Origin: Roseovarius lutimaris
Lineage (GTDB): Bacteria > Pseudomonadota > Alphaproteobacteria > Rhodobacterales > Rhodobacteraceae
DNA length: 64,000 bases
Direction: 5' to 3'
Assembly (NCBI RefSeq): GCF_900115165.1
Contig: NZ_FOVP01000008.1
Coordinates: 1 to 64,000 of the forward strand
The notes below the pieces were generated by a model that did not search any database, was not told the DNA's origin, and was given only the letters and a program-made list of their open reading frames with translations. Position numbers and translations under genes: made by a program. Shown here piece after piece: positions 53,942-63,248 of this stretch. Positions within the stretch are counted from its first letter, which is position 1; each line of letters begins with the position of its first letter.

Positions 53942-54544
53942 TCATGGATTCAGACGTTGGATTTCCCAAGTTCCACCCGGAGTTTCGGTGCGCCAAACAA
54001 AGCGATCATGAAGGCGGAATGCCCCATCTGCCCAGAATTCAATCTCAACCGGTGCGATTCTGAAACCTCCCCAAAAGGGTGGGCGTGACGGGCTCGGCCC
54101 TTTTTGAGCGGTGATCCTGGCCACCTTCGCCATCAGGGTTGCGCGCGAATCCAGCGGCTTGGACTGGTCCGAGGCCCAGGCCCCAAGGCGGCTCTTGAGC
54201 GAGCGCGATGCGTAATAGGCATCCGCCTTTGCGCCCTCTTCACGCACCACCGGCCCGCGAATGCGAATCTGGCGGCGGAGCGATTTCCAGTGCAGCACCA
54301 TCGCGGCCTGTCCGTTCCCGGCAAGTTCTGTGCCTTTGGCGCTGTTGTAATTGGTGTAAAAGACAAACCCGTCTTCGGCGATTTCCTTGAGCAGAACCAT
54401 GCGCACATTGGGAAGCCCGCTTGCGTCAACCGTGGCCAGAGCGACAGCATTGGGATCGTTCAGTTCAGAGGATTCGGCCTCGGCCAGCCAGCGGCGGGCG
54501 ATCTCGAACGGGGTGTCGCCTGCGAAAATTCCGTCTCGTTGCAT
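53942..54544 (-). CDS. pdxH: Pyridoxamine 5'-phosphate oxidase
   Basis: A 200-residue FMN enzyme that produces pyridoxal phosphate. [40 protein letters not shown] and [11 protein letters not shown] are FMN/PLP site segments. The C-terminus WEIQRLNP is the family signature. The start at 54544 ([14 protein letters not shown]) fits the family; in-frame upstream sequence is non-conserved. It is divergent from fabI. Confidence 0.95.
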   Translation of the reverse strand: MQRDGIFAGDTPFEIARRWLAEAESSELNDPNAVALATVDASGLPNVRMVLLKEIAEDGFVFYTNYNSAKGTELAGNGQAAMVLHWKSLRRQIRIRGPVVREEGAKADAYYASRSLKSRLGAWASDQSKPLDSRATLMAKVARITAQKGPSPSRPPFWGGFRIAPVEIEFWADGAFRLHDRFVWRTETPGGTWEIQRLNP

Positions 54545-54711
54545 GGTAATGATCTTCTCTTCTATAGGATACCCGTGACACTGGCCTCGCGCATCGTGCC
54601 GAAAATACCCATTGTTGCGGGTCTCTGCCCAAGTGGAGGGACGCGGCCCTTGATGCAATCCCGCCTATCGCCTAAAGGACAGATAACGCAGAATTGGGCC
54701 GGGGGCTGGGA

Positions 54712-55518
54712 ATGTCAAATAATCTGATGGCGGGGAAACGCGGGCTTATCATGGGTCTTGCCAATGATAAATCAATTGCCTGGGGCATCGCCAAAGCCTG
54801 TGCCGACGCGGGCGCCGAACTTGCCTTTTCTTATCAGGGGGATGCGCTCAAGAAGCGGGTTGATCCGCTCGCCGCTCAACTTGGCTCGGATGTTGTTCTG
54901 CCCTGCGATGTCGGCGACATGGCCTCGGTTGATGCGCTGTTTACCGAGTTGGAAAAACGCTGGGGCACGCTTGATTTCGTGGTTCATGCCATCGGATTTT
55001 CCGACAAGAGCGAATTGCGCGGTCGTTATGTCGACACCAGTCGCGACAATTTCATGATGACGATGGATATCTCGGTTTATTCCTTTACCGCCGTGATGCA
55101 GCGCGCCGAGAAAATGATGACCGCAGGGGCAAGCGCCCTGACCCTGACCTATTACGGCGCCGAGCAGGTGATGCCGCATTACAATGTGATGGGCGTCGCC
55201 AAGGCCGCGCTTGAGGCCAGTGTAAAGTATCTGGCCGAGGATCTCGGCAAGGACGGTATCCGCGTCAACGCCATCAGCGCAGGCCCGATCAAGACGCTGG
55301 CCGCCAGCGGCATCGGCGATTTCCGCTATATCCTGAAATGGAACGAGCTCAACTCACCGCTGCGCCGCAATGTGACGATTGACGATGTGGGGCGCTCCGC
55401 GCTTTATCTGCTGTCGGATCTCGGCAGCGGTGTGACCGGCGAGAACCTGCACGTGGATGCAGGCTATCATATTGTCGGCATGAAAGCAGTTGACGCGCCT
55501 GACATCGACGCGACCTGA
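54712..55518 (+). CDS. fabI: Enoyl-[acyl-carrier-protein] reductase (NADH) FabI
   Basis: A 268-residue short-chain dehydrogenase that performs the last step of fatty acid elongation. GKRGLIMGLANDKSIAWGIA binds NADH and HAIGFSDKSELRGRY is the substrate loop. The Tyr-x6-Lys catalytic pair is in LTYYGAEQVMPHYNVMGVAK. AISAGPIKTLAASGI and GVTGENLHVDAGYH complete the family pattern. It is the first of a plus-strand string running to trpE. Confidence 0.96.
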   Translation: MSNNLMAGKRGLIMGLANDKSIAWGIAKACADAGAELAFSYQGDALKKRVDPLAAQLGSDVVLPCDVGDMASVDALFTELEKRWGTLDFVVHAIGFSDKSELRGRYVDTSRDNFMMTMDISVYSFTAVMQRAEKMMTAGASALTLTYYGAEQVMPHYNVMGVAKAALEASVKYLAEDLGKDGIRVNAISAGPIKTLAASGIGDFRYILKWNELNSPLRRNVTIDDVGRSALYLLSDLGSGVTGENLHVDAGYHIVGMKAVDAPDIDAT

Positions 55519-55535
55519 GCGCGCAGGGCCCCGTG

Positions 55536-56138
55536 ATGACCTGGCTCGATCTTCTGGCATTCAATGCGGTTCTGGCCGCGGCCCTGCTAAGCCCCGGACC
55601 GGCGCTGTTGTTTGCCCTGCGCACCGCGCTTGCGGATGGGCGCGCCTCGGGGATTGCGGCGGGTCTGGGGCTAGGCGCGGTTGCGGCGGGCTGGACGCTG
55701 GCGGCACTACTTGGGCTTGAGGGGGTGTTCGCGGTCTTTCCCTGGGCCTATGCCCTGCTCAAGACCGCCGGGGCGATCTACCTCCTCTACATCGCCTTTG
55801 CCACATGGCGCGGCGCCAAAGACGTGATTGGCCCCTCTGCCCGGCCACGCGGCCGGGCGTTTGTTGATGGCGCGCTGATCAACCTTGGCAACCCAAAGTC
55901 GGTTTTATTCGCCGCCTCGGTGCTTGTCGTGATATTCCCCAAGGGGCTTGGCGCCACAGAGATCGCGTTGATTGTCGCCAATCATGCGCTGGTCGAATGG
56001 CTGTTTTACGGGGTCTTTGCCCTGTTGCTTTCGGGCGCCTCGGCGCGCCGGGCCTATCTTGGCACCAAGCCGGTGATTGATCGCGCTGCGGCGCTTGTGA
56101 TGGGCGCCCTGGGATTGAAACTTTTACTGGACAGGTGA
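55536..56138 (+). CDS. LysE-family translocator
   Basis: A 200-residue membrane exporter of the LysE/RhtB type, which exports amino acids such as lysine or homoserine. [21 protein letters not shown] at the N-terminus is the signature SPGP region, followed by [20 protein letters not shown] and [20 protein letters not shown]. About six helices are predicted. The start is ATG at 55536 (a GTG lies 3 bases upstream). The substrate is unknown. Its stop is 6 bases upstream of the gpt ATG (56144). Confidence 0.88.
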   Translation: MTWLDLLAFNAVLAAALLSPGPALLFALRTALADGRASGIAAGLGLGAVAAGWTLAALLGLEGVFAVFPWAYALLKTAGAIYLLYIAFATWRGAKDVIGPSARPRGRAFVDGALINLGNPKSVLFAASVLVVIFPKGLGATEIALIVANHALVEWLFYGVFALLLSGASARRAYLGTKPVIDRAAALVMGALGLKLLLDR

Positions 56139-56143
56139 CAGAG

Positions 56144-56641
56144 ATGAGCGATTGGCTTCCACACGAAAAGGGCTTTCACGTCAGCTGGGATCAGCTTCAC
56201 CGCGACGCCCGCGCCCTTGCATGGCGCTTGCAGAACGTCGCCCCCGAGGGCGGCTGGCGCGCGGTCGTGGCGATCACCCGTGGCGGCATGGCGCCCGCAA
56301 TGATCGTGGCGCGCGAGCTTGATATTCGCATCGTCGACACGATCAGCGTCAAATCCTATGACCATCAGACCCAAAGCGAGCCACGGGTGATCAAATCCCC
56401 GGACAGCGAGATTGTCGGCGATGGAACTGGCGTGCTGATCGTCGATGACCTTGTCGATACCGGGCGCACCCTGGAAGTGGTGCGCCAGCATATGCCAAAG
56501 GCGCATGTGGCCACGGTCTATGCCAAGCCGATGGGCCGCGCACAGGTCGAGACCTTTGTCACCGAAGTGAGTCAGGACACCTGGATTTTCTTTCCCTGGG
56601 ATATGGCTTTGCAATACGTTGAGCCTTACCGTGGCAAGTAA
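56144..56641 (+). CDS. gpt: Xanthine phosphoribosyltransferase
   Basis: A 165-residue purine salvage enzyme that converts xanthine and guanine to nucleotides. The PRPP-binding motif is [15 protein letters not shown], and the hood and base-binding regions include [19 protein letters not shown] and [14 protein letters not shown] with a C-terminal WIFFPWD. The ATG at 56144 is used; a GTG at 56135 overlaps the LysE stop. A palindromic repeat (copy B) follows the stop. Confidence 0.93.
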   Translation: MSDWLPHEKGFHVSWDQLHRDARALAWRLQNVAPEGGWRAVVAITRGGMAPAMIVARELDIRIVDTISVKSYDHQTQSEPRVIKSPDSEIVGDGTGVLIVDDLVDTGRTLEVVRQHMPKAHVATVYAKPMGRAQVETFVTEVSQDTWIFFPWDMALQYVEPYRGK

Positions 56642-56647
56642 CCGCGC

Positions 56648-56705
56648 GGCTCTTCGCGCCCTTGCGTGCCCGCCTCGCGAAGCGGGCTGAGAGGCCCGAA
56701 GAGCA
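56648..56705 (+). repeat. Intergenic palindromic repeat, copy B
   Basis: A 58-base element starting GGCTCTTCGCGCCCTT, with outer stem GCTCTTCG/CGAAGAGC and inner stem CCCGC/GCGGG. It is about 50/58 identical to copy A at 41158-41215 and likewise lies directly after a plus-strand stop codon. Confidence 0.75.
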
Positions 56706-56727
56706 CCCCGCTATCCGGAGATGAAAT

Positions 56728-57930
56728 ATGTCCCTGCCCCGCACTGCCTGCACCTTCAGCCCGCCCGTGATGGAGGCGCGTCGCTGGCTTGACGGGGCAG
56801 ACTTTCCGCCCGATCGCCCGCTGATCAACGTGAGCCAGGCCGCCCCGGTCGAGCCCCCGCCCGAGGCCCTGCGCCAAGTGGTGGCCGAGGCCGCGCTCAG
56901 CCGTCCCGAGGCGCATCTTTATGGCCCGGTCCTTGGCCTGCCCGAGCTGCGCCAAGAAGTGGCGCAGCAGTGGAGCGCCTCTTACGGTGGCACGCTTGCG
57001 GCCGAGAATGTCGCCATCACTTCGGGCTGTAATCAGGCGTTTTGCGCGGCGATCACCGCGCTTTGCGGCGAAGGCGACGAGGTGATCGTGCCGACGCCCT
57101 GGTATTTCAACCACAAGATGTGGCTCGACATGGCCGGTGTGCGCTCGGTTCCTTTGCCCGCCGGGGCCGAATTGCTGCCTGATCCGGATCAGGCCGCCCG
57201 CCTGATCACCTCGCGCACCCGCGCCATTGTTTTGGTGACCCCCAACAACCCCGGCGGGGTCGAATACCCGGCGGACCTTCTGCGCGCGTTTTTCGAGCTT
57301 GCGCGGTCCTGTGGCATTGCCCTGATCGTCGATGAAACCTATCGCGATTTTGATGCACGCCCCGGCGCGCCGCATGATCTTTTTCACGATCCCGACTGGC
57401 ATGATACGCTTATTCAGCTGTATTCGTTCTCCAAGGCCTATCGCCTGACCGGGCACCGCGTTGGGGCCATGGTCGCAAGCCCCACACGCCTTGCCGAGGC
57501 GGAAAAGTTTCTCGATACCGTCACCATCTGCCCCAATCAGCTTGGCCAGATCGCGGCCCTCTGGGGGATGCAGAACCTGGGCCAGTGGCTTGCGGGCGAG
57601 CGCGCCGAAATTTTGGACCGGCGCGCCGCGATTCATGACAACATGCCGATCCTGCTGGCGCAGGGCTGGCGGCTTCTGGGCTGTGGCGCCTATTTTGCCT
57701 ATATGGCGCATCCGTTCACCCTGCCCTCGGATCAGCTTGCGCCGAAACTGGTTCGCGAGGCCGGTATCCTGCTCTTGCCCGGCACAATGTTTCAACCCGA
57801 GGAACACCCGTCAGGGCAACGCGAAATGCGCATCGCCTTTGCCAATCTTGACCGCTCCGGGATCGCAACGCTGTTCGAACGGCTGGCAGCCCTACGCTGG
57901 CCTCTTGCCCCGGCGGGTGTCAACGCGTAG
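56728..57930 (+). CDS. Class I/II aminotransferase
   Basis: A 400-residue PLP-dependent aminotransferase. NVSQAAPVEPPPEALR, LYGPVLGLPELRQEVAQQW, ITSGCNQAFCAAI, VLVTPNNPGGVEYP and DETYRDFDARPGAPHD are family segments, and the PLP lysine is in LYSFSKAYRLTGHRVGAM. It belongs to fold type I aspartate-like aminotransferases; the substrate cannot be named. It lies between gpt and ppiD on the same strand. Confidence 0.87.
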   Translation: MSLPRTACTFSPPVMEARRWLDGADFPPDRPLINVSQAAPVEPPPEALRQVVAEAALSRPEAHLYGPVLGLPELRQEVAQQWSASYGGTLAAENVAITSGCNQAFCAAITALCGEGDEVIVPTPWYFNHKMWLDMAGVRSVPLPAGAELLPDPDQAARLITSRTRAIVLVTPNNPGGVEYPADLLRAFFELARSCGIALIVDETYRDFDARPGAPHDLFHDPDWHDTLIQLYSFSKAYRLTGHRVGAMVASPTRLAEAEKFLDTVTICPNQLGQIAALWGMQNLGQWLAGERAEILDRRAAIHDNMPILLAQGWRLLGCGAYFAYMAHPFTLPSDQLAPKLVREAGILLLPGTMFQPEEHPSGQREMRIAFANLDRSGIATLFERLAALRWPLAPAGVNA

Positions 57931-57975
57931 ACAGTCGCGCAAACGCGGTTTCAGACAAGACGTACAGGGGGTCAC

Positions 57976-59814
57976 ATGGCGGGCAACGGCATCACGAAAA
58001 CACTGGTCTGGATCCTGATGGGCCTGTTGATCATCGGGCTTGGCGGCTTTGGGGCGACCAACCTGTCGGGCCATGTCCGCAGCATCGGCGCCGTCGGCAA
58101 GACCGATATCGACGTCACCACCTATGCCACCGCCCTGCAAAACGAAATTCGCGCGCTTGAGGCCGAACGCGGCGAAGCCATAAGCTTTGCCCGCGCCCAG
58201 GCCCTCGGGGTTGATCAGCAGGTTTTGTCACGGCTTGTCTCGGCCGCTGCGCTGGAAAATGAAACCGACCGCGTCGGCATTTCCATCGGCGATGAGAACC
58301 TGCGCGACCAGATCGTCGATATCCCCGCCTTTCAGGGCCTCGACGGCACGTTTGACCGCGAGGCCTATGCCTTTGCCCTGCAACAGGCGGGCATGAATGA
58401 GGCCAGCTTTGAGGATAATATCCGCTCCGAGACCGCCCGCACCCTGTTGCAGGCGGCGGTGGTGTCGGGCGTTCAGGTGCCCACCTCCTACATGGATGCC
58501 ATGCTTGGCTATCTGTCCGAGCGGCGCAGCCTTGCCTTTGCAACCCTTGAACGCAGCGATCTTGCGACCGGCCTTCCGGTGCCCTCCGAAGAGGACCTGA
58601 AAACCTATCATCAGGGTCACCTGCCCGATTTCACCACACCGGAAACCAAAAAGATCACCTATGCCTGGATCACCCCGACGATGATTCTGGACACGGTCGA
58701 GGTGGATGAGACCACGCTGCGCGAGGCCTATGACGACCGCAGTTCGGATTTCAACCGGCCCGAACGCCGTCTGGTCGAGCGCCTGATTTTTTCCGATACC
58801 GAAGCAGCGCAAGCCGCGATGAAACGCATCGACGAAGGCGTGATGTTTGAAATGCTGGTGTCCGAACGTGGCCTTGAACTGGCCGATATCGACATGGGCG
58901 ATGTCTCGGCTGCCGATCTCGGGCCTGCGGCGGATGTGGTCTTTGGCGCCACTGCGGGCGAGGTGGTCGGCCCGGCCGAAACCGGCCTTGGCCCGGCGCT
59001 TTTCCGGGTGAATGCAGTGCTCGGCGCCGAAACCACCAGCTTTGAAGAGGCCAGACCCGAGCTGCGCGCCGCCCTTGCCGCCGACCGGGCACGCCGGGTG
59101 ATTGATGCACAGATCGAAACGGTCGATGACCTTCTGGCCGGTGGCGCCACACTTGAAGAAATCGCCGATGAAACCGACCTTGTGCTTGGCCAGATCGACT
59201 GGCACCCTGGCCTGAGCGAAGATATTGCCGCCTATGACGCGTTTCGCACCGCCGCCGCCGAGGTGACCGACGCGGATTATCCCGCGGTTGCCAAGCTTGA
59301 GGATGACGGCATTTTCGCGATCCGGCTCGATGCCATCGAAGAGCCGCGCATTCAGCCGCTGGAAGACGTGCGCGACGCCGTGGTGCAGGGCTGGCGGGCG
59401 CAGGCCACGATCGAGGCGCTGCGCAGCCAAGTCGAAAGCCAGGTGACAGACTTGCAGGCCGGCGCGTCGTTTGACAATCTCGGGCTTGAGGCGACAGTGG
59501 TCGATGACCTCACGCGCCGCAGCTATCAGGCCGACGCCCCTGCCGAATTCATCGAAACCGTGTTCGGCATGGAAAAGGGCGAGGTCCGCGTGATCGAAGG
59601 CGCCGGGCGTCTGTTTGTTCTCAGGCTCGACGATATCCTGCCCCCTGCGCAAGAGGATGAAGACCTTCAGCGCCTGCGCGAGGCCCTGCGCGATCAGGTC
59701 GCTGCGGATCTAAGCCAGGATCTCTTTCAGGTGCTGGCCGATGACATTCGCAACCGCGCCGGTGTAACCCTTGATCAGGCCGCGATGAACGCCGTGCATT
59801 CCAATTTCAACTAA
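57976..59814 (+). CDS. ppiD: Periplasmic peptidyl-prolyl isomerase / SurA-type chaperone (PpiD-like)
   Basis: A 612-residue inner-membrane-anchored chaperone. A single N-terminal helix (about 9-28) is followed by a SurA-N-like domain (AVGKTDIDVTTYATALQNEI, RLVSAAALENETDRVGISIG). A parvulin-type PPIase domain (about 260-370: SDFNRPERRLVERLIFSD, GEVVGPAETGLGPALFRV) and a long C-terminal region come after. It helps envelope proteins fold. It precedes trpE by 12 bases on the same strand. Confidence 0.9.
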   Translation: MAGNGITKTLVWILMGLLIIGLGGFGATNLSGHVRSIGAVGKTDIDVTTYATALQNEIRALEAERGEAISFARAQALGVDQQVLSRLVSAAALENETDRVGISIGDENLRDQIVDIPAFQGLDGTFDREAYAFALQQAGMNEASFEDNIRSETARTLLQAAVVSGVQVPTSYMDAMLGYLSERRSLAFATLERSDLATGLPVPSEEDLKTYHQGHLPDFTTPETKKITYAWITPTMILDTVEVDETTLREAYDDRSSDFNRPERRLVERLIFSDTEAAQAAMKRIDEGVMFEMLVSERGLELADIDMGDVSAADLGPAADVVFGATAGEVVGPAETGLGPALFRVNAVLGAETTSFEEARPELRAALAADRARRVIDAQIETVDDLLAGGATLEEIADETDLVLGQIDWHPGLSEDIAAYDAFRTAAAEVTDADYPAVAKLEDDGIFAIRLDAIEEPRIQPLEDVRDAVVQGWRAQATIEALRSQVESQVTDLQAGASFDNLGLEATVVDDLTRRSYQADAPAEFIETVFGMEKGEVRVIEGAGRLFVLRLDDILPPAQEDEDLQRLREALRDQVAADLSQDLFQVLADDIRNRAGVTLDQAAMNAVHSNFN

Positions 59815-59826
59815 GGATCTCGTGCC

Positions 59827-61338
59827 TTGGATCTGACCCCTTCGTTTTCCGAATTTGCCCGCGCCTATGAGGCCGGTAAAAACCAGGTCGTGCATGCCCG
59901 CCTGGCCGCCGATCTCGACACACCGGTGAGCTTGATGCTCAAGCTGACGGGGGCGGCGCGCGATGCCTTCATGCTTGAATCGGTGACGGGTGGCGAAGTG
60001 CGCGGGCGCTATTCGATCATCGGCATGAAGCCCGATCTGATCTGGCAATGTCACGGCACCACCAGCCGGATCAACCGTCAGGCGCGCTTTGACGTGGACA
60101 GCTTTGAGGATCAAAAGGGTGATCCGCTCGCCAATCTGCGCGCGCTGATAGCCGAAAGCCAGATTGATCTGCCCGAGGATCTTCCGGCCTCAAGCGCCGG
60201 GCTGTTCGGCTATCTTGGCTATGACATGATCCGCCTGGTCGAACATCTGCCGGATGTGAACCCCGATCCGCTTGGGCTTCCGGATGCGGTGATGTTGCGT
60301 CCCTCGGTGGTGGCGGTGCTTGACGGCGTCAAGGGCGAGGTGACCGTCGTCGCCCCCGCCTGGGTCAGTTCCGGGCAATCGGCCAAGGCCGCCTATGCGC
60401 AGGCCGCCGAGCGGGTGATGGACGCGATGCGCGATCTTGACCGCGCCCTGCCACAGGCCAGCCGCACCCTTGGCGAGGCCCGTGAAGACGCCCCTCCGAT
60501 GTCGAATTTCACCCGCGAGGGTTACAAAGCCGCCGTGGAAAAGGCCAAGGATTACATCCGCGCCGGTGATATCTTTCAGGTGGTGCCGAGCCAACGCTGG
60601 ACCCAGGATTTCCGCCAGCCGCCGTTTTCGCTCTATCGCAGTCTGCGGCGCACCAACCCCTCGCCTTTCATGTTCTATTTCAATTTCGGCGGCTTTCAGG
60701 TGGTTGGCGCCAGCCCCGAAATCCTTGTGCGGGTGTTTGGCAACGAGGTCACCGTGCGCCCCATCGCGGGCACCCGCCCGCGCGGCGCGACCCCGGTCGA
60801 GGATCGCGCCCTTGAGGCCGATCTTCTGGCCGACAAGAAAGAGCTGGCCGAACATCTGATGTTGCTTGATCTGGGCCGCAACGACGCCGGTCGCGTCAGC
60901 AAGATCGGCAGCGTGCGCCCGACCGAGCAATTCATCATAGAGCGCTATAGCCACGTGATGCATATCGTCTCGAACGTGGTGGGCGAACTGGCCGAGGATC
61001 AGGATGCGCTTTCGGCGCTTCTGGCGGGTCTGCCTGCGGGCACGGTCTCGGGGGCGCCAAAGGTCCGCGCCATGCAGATCATCGACGAGCTTGAGCCGGA
61101 AAAACGCGGTGTCTATGGCGGCGGTGTCGGCTATTTCAGCTCGGGCGGCGATATGGATGTCTGTATCGCCCTGCGCACGGCGGTGGTGAAGGATGAAAAG
61201 CTTTATATTCAGGCCGGCGGCGGCGTTGTCTATGACAGCGATCCTGAGGCCGAATATATGGAAACAGTTCATAAATCCAATGCGATACGGCGCGCGGCGG
61301 CGGATGCGGCGCGGTTTTCCAAGGATGGCAATAGCTAG
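59827..61338 (+). CDS. trpE: Anthranilate synthase component I
   Basis: A 503-residue enzyme of tryptophan synthesis that makes anthranilate from chorismate with ammonia from TrpG. RGRYSIIGMKPDLIWQCHG, GYLGYDMIRLVEHLPDVNPD, IFQVVPSQRW, PIAGTRPRGATPVED, LDLGRNDAGRVSKIGSV and SGAPKVRAMQIIDELE are family motifs. The start is TTG at 59827 after AAGGA; no in-frame ATG is near, so this is a rare start. trpG and trpD are not in the window. Confidence 0.95.
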   Translation: MDLTPSFSEFARAYEAGKNQVVHARLAADLDTPVSLMLKLTGAARDAFMLESVTGGEVRGRYSIIGMKPDLIWQCHGTTSRINRQARFDVDSFEDQKGDPLANLRALIAESQIDLPEDLPASSAGLFGYLGYDMIRLVEHLPDVNPDPLGLPDAVMLRPSVVAVLDGVKGEVTVVAPAWVSSGQSAKAAYAQAAERVMDAMRDLDRALPQASRTLGEAREDAPPMSNFTREGYKAAVEKAKDYIRAGDIFQVVPSQRWTQDFRQPPFSLYRSLRRTNPSPFMFYFNFGGFQVVGASPEILVRVFGNEVTVRPIAGTRPRGATPVEDRALEADLLADKKELAEHLMLLDLGRNDAGRVSKIGSVRPTEQFIIERYSHVMHIVSNVVGELAEDQDALSALLAGLPAGTVSGAPKVRAMQIIDELEPEKRGVYGGGVGYFSSGGDMDVCIALRTAVVKDEKLYIQAGGGVVYDSDPEAEYMETVHKSNAIRRAAADAARFSKDGNS

Positions 61339-61395
61339 GGCGGTTTGACAAAGGTCAAGGCACAGGAGGCTTGACAGGCATAAGTCTGACAGATC

Positions 61396-61415
61396 ACATT
61401 CACTTATCGGAATGT
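61396..61415. promoter_or_regulatory. Putative SqrR/BigR-type operator upstream of the rhodanese gene
   Basis: ACATTC-ACTTATCG-GAATGT is a 20-bp inverted repeat whose core ATTC-N8-GAAT matches the operator reported for the persulfide-responsive repressor SqrR of Rhodobacter capsulatus (recalled from the literature). It lies 20 bases upstream of the ATG. Confidence 0.6.
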
Positions 61416-61434
61416 AACTGGAGAGGACTTGAAC

Positions 61435-62061
61435 ATGTTTTCTATCACCCGACTTTCACGCCTTGCCGCCCCTGCGTTTGTCGCCCTGACGCTGGCATGC
61501 AGCCCGCAGATCGGCGCCGCCGAAACCGCACTTGATCTACAATCTCCGGTCATCACGGCGGATCTGAGCAAAAGCAAACAGACCACCCCCGGTCTTTATA
61601 TCACCGCCGCCGATGCGGGGCCTGTGCTGGCCGATCACCCCAACATGGCGCTGATCGACGTGCGCACCCCATCCGAGACCATGCTGATTGGTTATGCAAC
61701 GCAGGCGGCGGCTAATATCCCGTCCAAATTCGTCGATCCCGGCCTGGCTTTTGACCCCAAAAAGGGCGTCTACAAGATGATCGACAACCCCGATTTCGTG
61801 GCCGGGGTGCAGGCCTGGCTTGCCAGCGATGCCGCCTCGGGCGTCGACACCCTTTTGGTCATGTGCCGCTCTGGCTCGCGCAGCGCGGCGGCGATTGAAA
61901 AGCTGGTCAAGGCCGGGGTCGATGTCACGCTTTACAATGTCGTTGACGGGTTTGAGGGCGACAAGGATGACACGGGCGCGCGCACGGTGAATGGCTGGCG
62001 CAATGCGGGCCTGCCCTGGACCTATAAGGTACGCGAAGGCCTCTGGCCCGGCCAGAACTGA
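61435..62061 (+). CDS. Exported rhodanese-like sulfurtransferase
   Basis: A 208-residue protein with an N-terminal signal sequence (ending near GAAETA) and one rhodanese domain: MALIDVRTPSETMLIGYA, then the active-site loop LLVMCRSGSRSAAAIEKLV with the catalytic Cys, and YNVVDGFEGDKDD. It probably handles persulfide or thiosulfate in the periplasm. The ATG follows GGAGAGGA. An operator-like palindrome just upstream suggests control by a sulfide-sensing ArsR-type repressor. Confidence 0.88.
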   Translation: MFSITRLSRLAAPAFVALTLACSPQIGAAETALDLQSPVITADLSKSKQTTPGLYITAADAGPVLADHPNMALIDVRTPSETMLIGYATQAAANIPSKFVDPGLAFDPKKGVYKMIDNPDFVAGVQAWLASDAASGVDTLLVMCRSGSRSAAAIEKLVKAGVDVTLYNVVDGFEGDKDDTGARTVNGWRNAGLPWTYKVREGLWPGQN

Positions 62062-62100
62062 GGCTTGCAGGCGCGCGCGCGCTCAGGCATCACAGGGGCC

Positions 62101-62646
62101 ATGACCCGGCTGATCCTGTTCAATAAACCTTTCGGCGTGTTGTCGCAGTTCACCGACCGCGGCACTGCCGGAAGCGCGCGCGCAACCCTGTCGGATCATA
62201 TCGACATCCCCAAGGTATATCCCGCCGGGCGGCTTGATCGCGACAGCGAAGGGTTGCTCTTGCTGACCGATGATGGAAAACTTCAGGCACGGATCGCAAA
62301 CCCCCGTTTCAAAACGGAAAAGACCTATCTTGTTCAAGTCGAGGGCCTGCCGGATGAAGCCGCCCTTGCGGCGCTGCGCCAAGGCGTGACCCTCAAGGAT
62401 GGCCCGACCCGACCCGCCAAGGTGGCCCGCATCGAAGCGCCCGAACTCTGGGTCCGAAATCCGCCGGTACGCTATCGCAAATCTGTGCCCGATTGCTGGC
62501 TGTCGATCACCATATCAGAAGGCCGCAATCGTCAGGTGCGCCGGATGACCGCCCATATTGGCCACCCCACCCTGCGCCTTGTGCGGTGGCGGATTGGCGA
62601 ATGGTCGCTTGATGGCATCGCGCCGGGGTCTTGGCGCGATGCCTGA
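62101..62646 (+). CDS. rRNA pseudouridine synthase (RluE-like, RsuA family)
   Basis: A 181-residue pseudouridine synthase. [14 protein letters not shown] opens the domain, the catalytic Asp lies in [20 protein letters not shown], followed by [19 protein letters not shown] and [23 protein letters not shown]. The family modifies 23S rRNA in E. coli (RluE). The ATG at 62101 gives the standard N-terminus, with AGGGG directly upstream. Short length and absence of an S4 domain fit the RluE branch. Confidence 0.88.
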   Translation: MTRLILFNKPFGVLSQFTDRGTAGSARATLSDHIDIPKVYPAGRLDRDSEGLLLLTDDGKLQARIANPRFKTEKTYLVQVEGLPDEAALAALRQGVTLKDGPTRPAKVARIEAPELWVRNPPVRYRKSVPDCWLSITISEGRNRQVRRMTAHIGHPTLRLVRWRIGEWSLDGIAPGSWRDA

Positions 62647-62652
62647 GCGGCC

Positions 62653-63147
62653 TCAGTATTTGCCAATGTCGAAATTGGTGATCTCGTCCAAAACCTTACC
62701 GGCCTTGTCGATCGCCTTGAGATCTACCGTATAACGATTGCCACGCCCCCCCGAACAGGGCGGTAGGTAACCGGGGCTGGCATAATCGCCGCTGGAACGC
62801 GCCGCTTTGATCACCCGCGCCCCGCCGGGCAATTTGGCACTCATCCCCGGCACCGCAGGCAGATCGGTCGTCGCGCCCCGTACCGGATAGGCAATCGTAC
62901 CATGGCCGCCATCGCGCGACAGCGGACCATAGGATTTATCGTTGAAATAGGCCACGATCCAGACCGCCCCCTGAGGAATGCCCGAGACGCGCATCGGCGG
63001 GGTGCTGCCCTTGCCGCCATGCAGCTTGCATTGTTGCCCCGCAGGCACCTTGCGGCCATCCCAGCCGCCGGATAATTGCGCGGTCATGTCCGCCATGGCC
63101 GTGCTCGCCGCCATCATAAGCCCGCAGGTCAACGCAATGGTTTTCAT
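62653..63147 (-). CDS. Small exported protein, possibly PEBP-fold
   Basis: A 164-residue protein with a clear signal peptide (ending ASTAMADM). The mature part has features faintly like the phosphatidylethanolamine-binding/YbhB family: STPPMRVSGIPQGAVWIVAY early and PGYLPPCSGGRGNRYTVDL late, where YbhB-like proteins have SPALxWxGVP and a GPxPPxGxxHRY block. The classical ligand residues are not all seen, so this is tentative. Start ATG at 63147 with AAGGAG upstream. It ends 7 bases after the pseudouridine synthase gene on the other strand. Confidence 0.7.
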   Translation of the reverse strand: MKTIALTCGLMMAASTAMADMTAQLSGGWDGRKVPAGQQCKLHGGKGSTPPMRVSGIPQGAVWIVAYFNDKSYGPLSRDGGHGTIAYPVRGATTDLPAVPGMSAKLPGGARVIKAARSSGDYASPGYLPPCSGGRGNRYTVDLKAIDKAGKVLDEITNFDIGKY

Positions 63148-63248
63148 CTGTCGCTCCTTGTACCTCACCAAAAGAATAGGGTCAGTCTGACCGACTCACG
63201 CGCCCGGATCAAGCCCCGCGAGGCCGCCTGCAAGGGCGGAAGAGCGCC

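Noticed and set aside
58228-59652. 474-residue open frame on the minus strand
   Set aside because: Antisense to ppiD; no start signal and no family.
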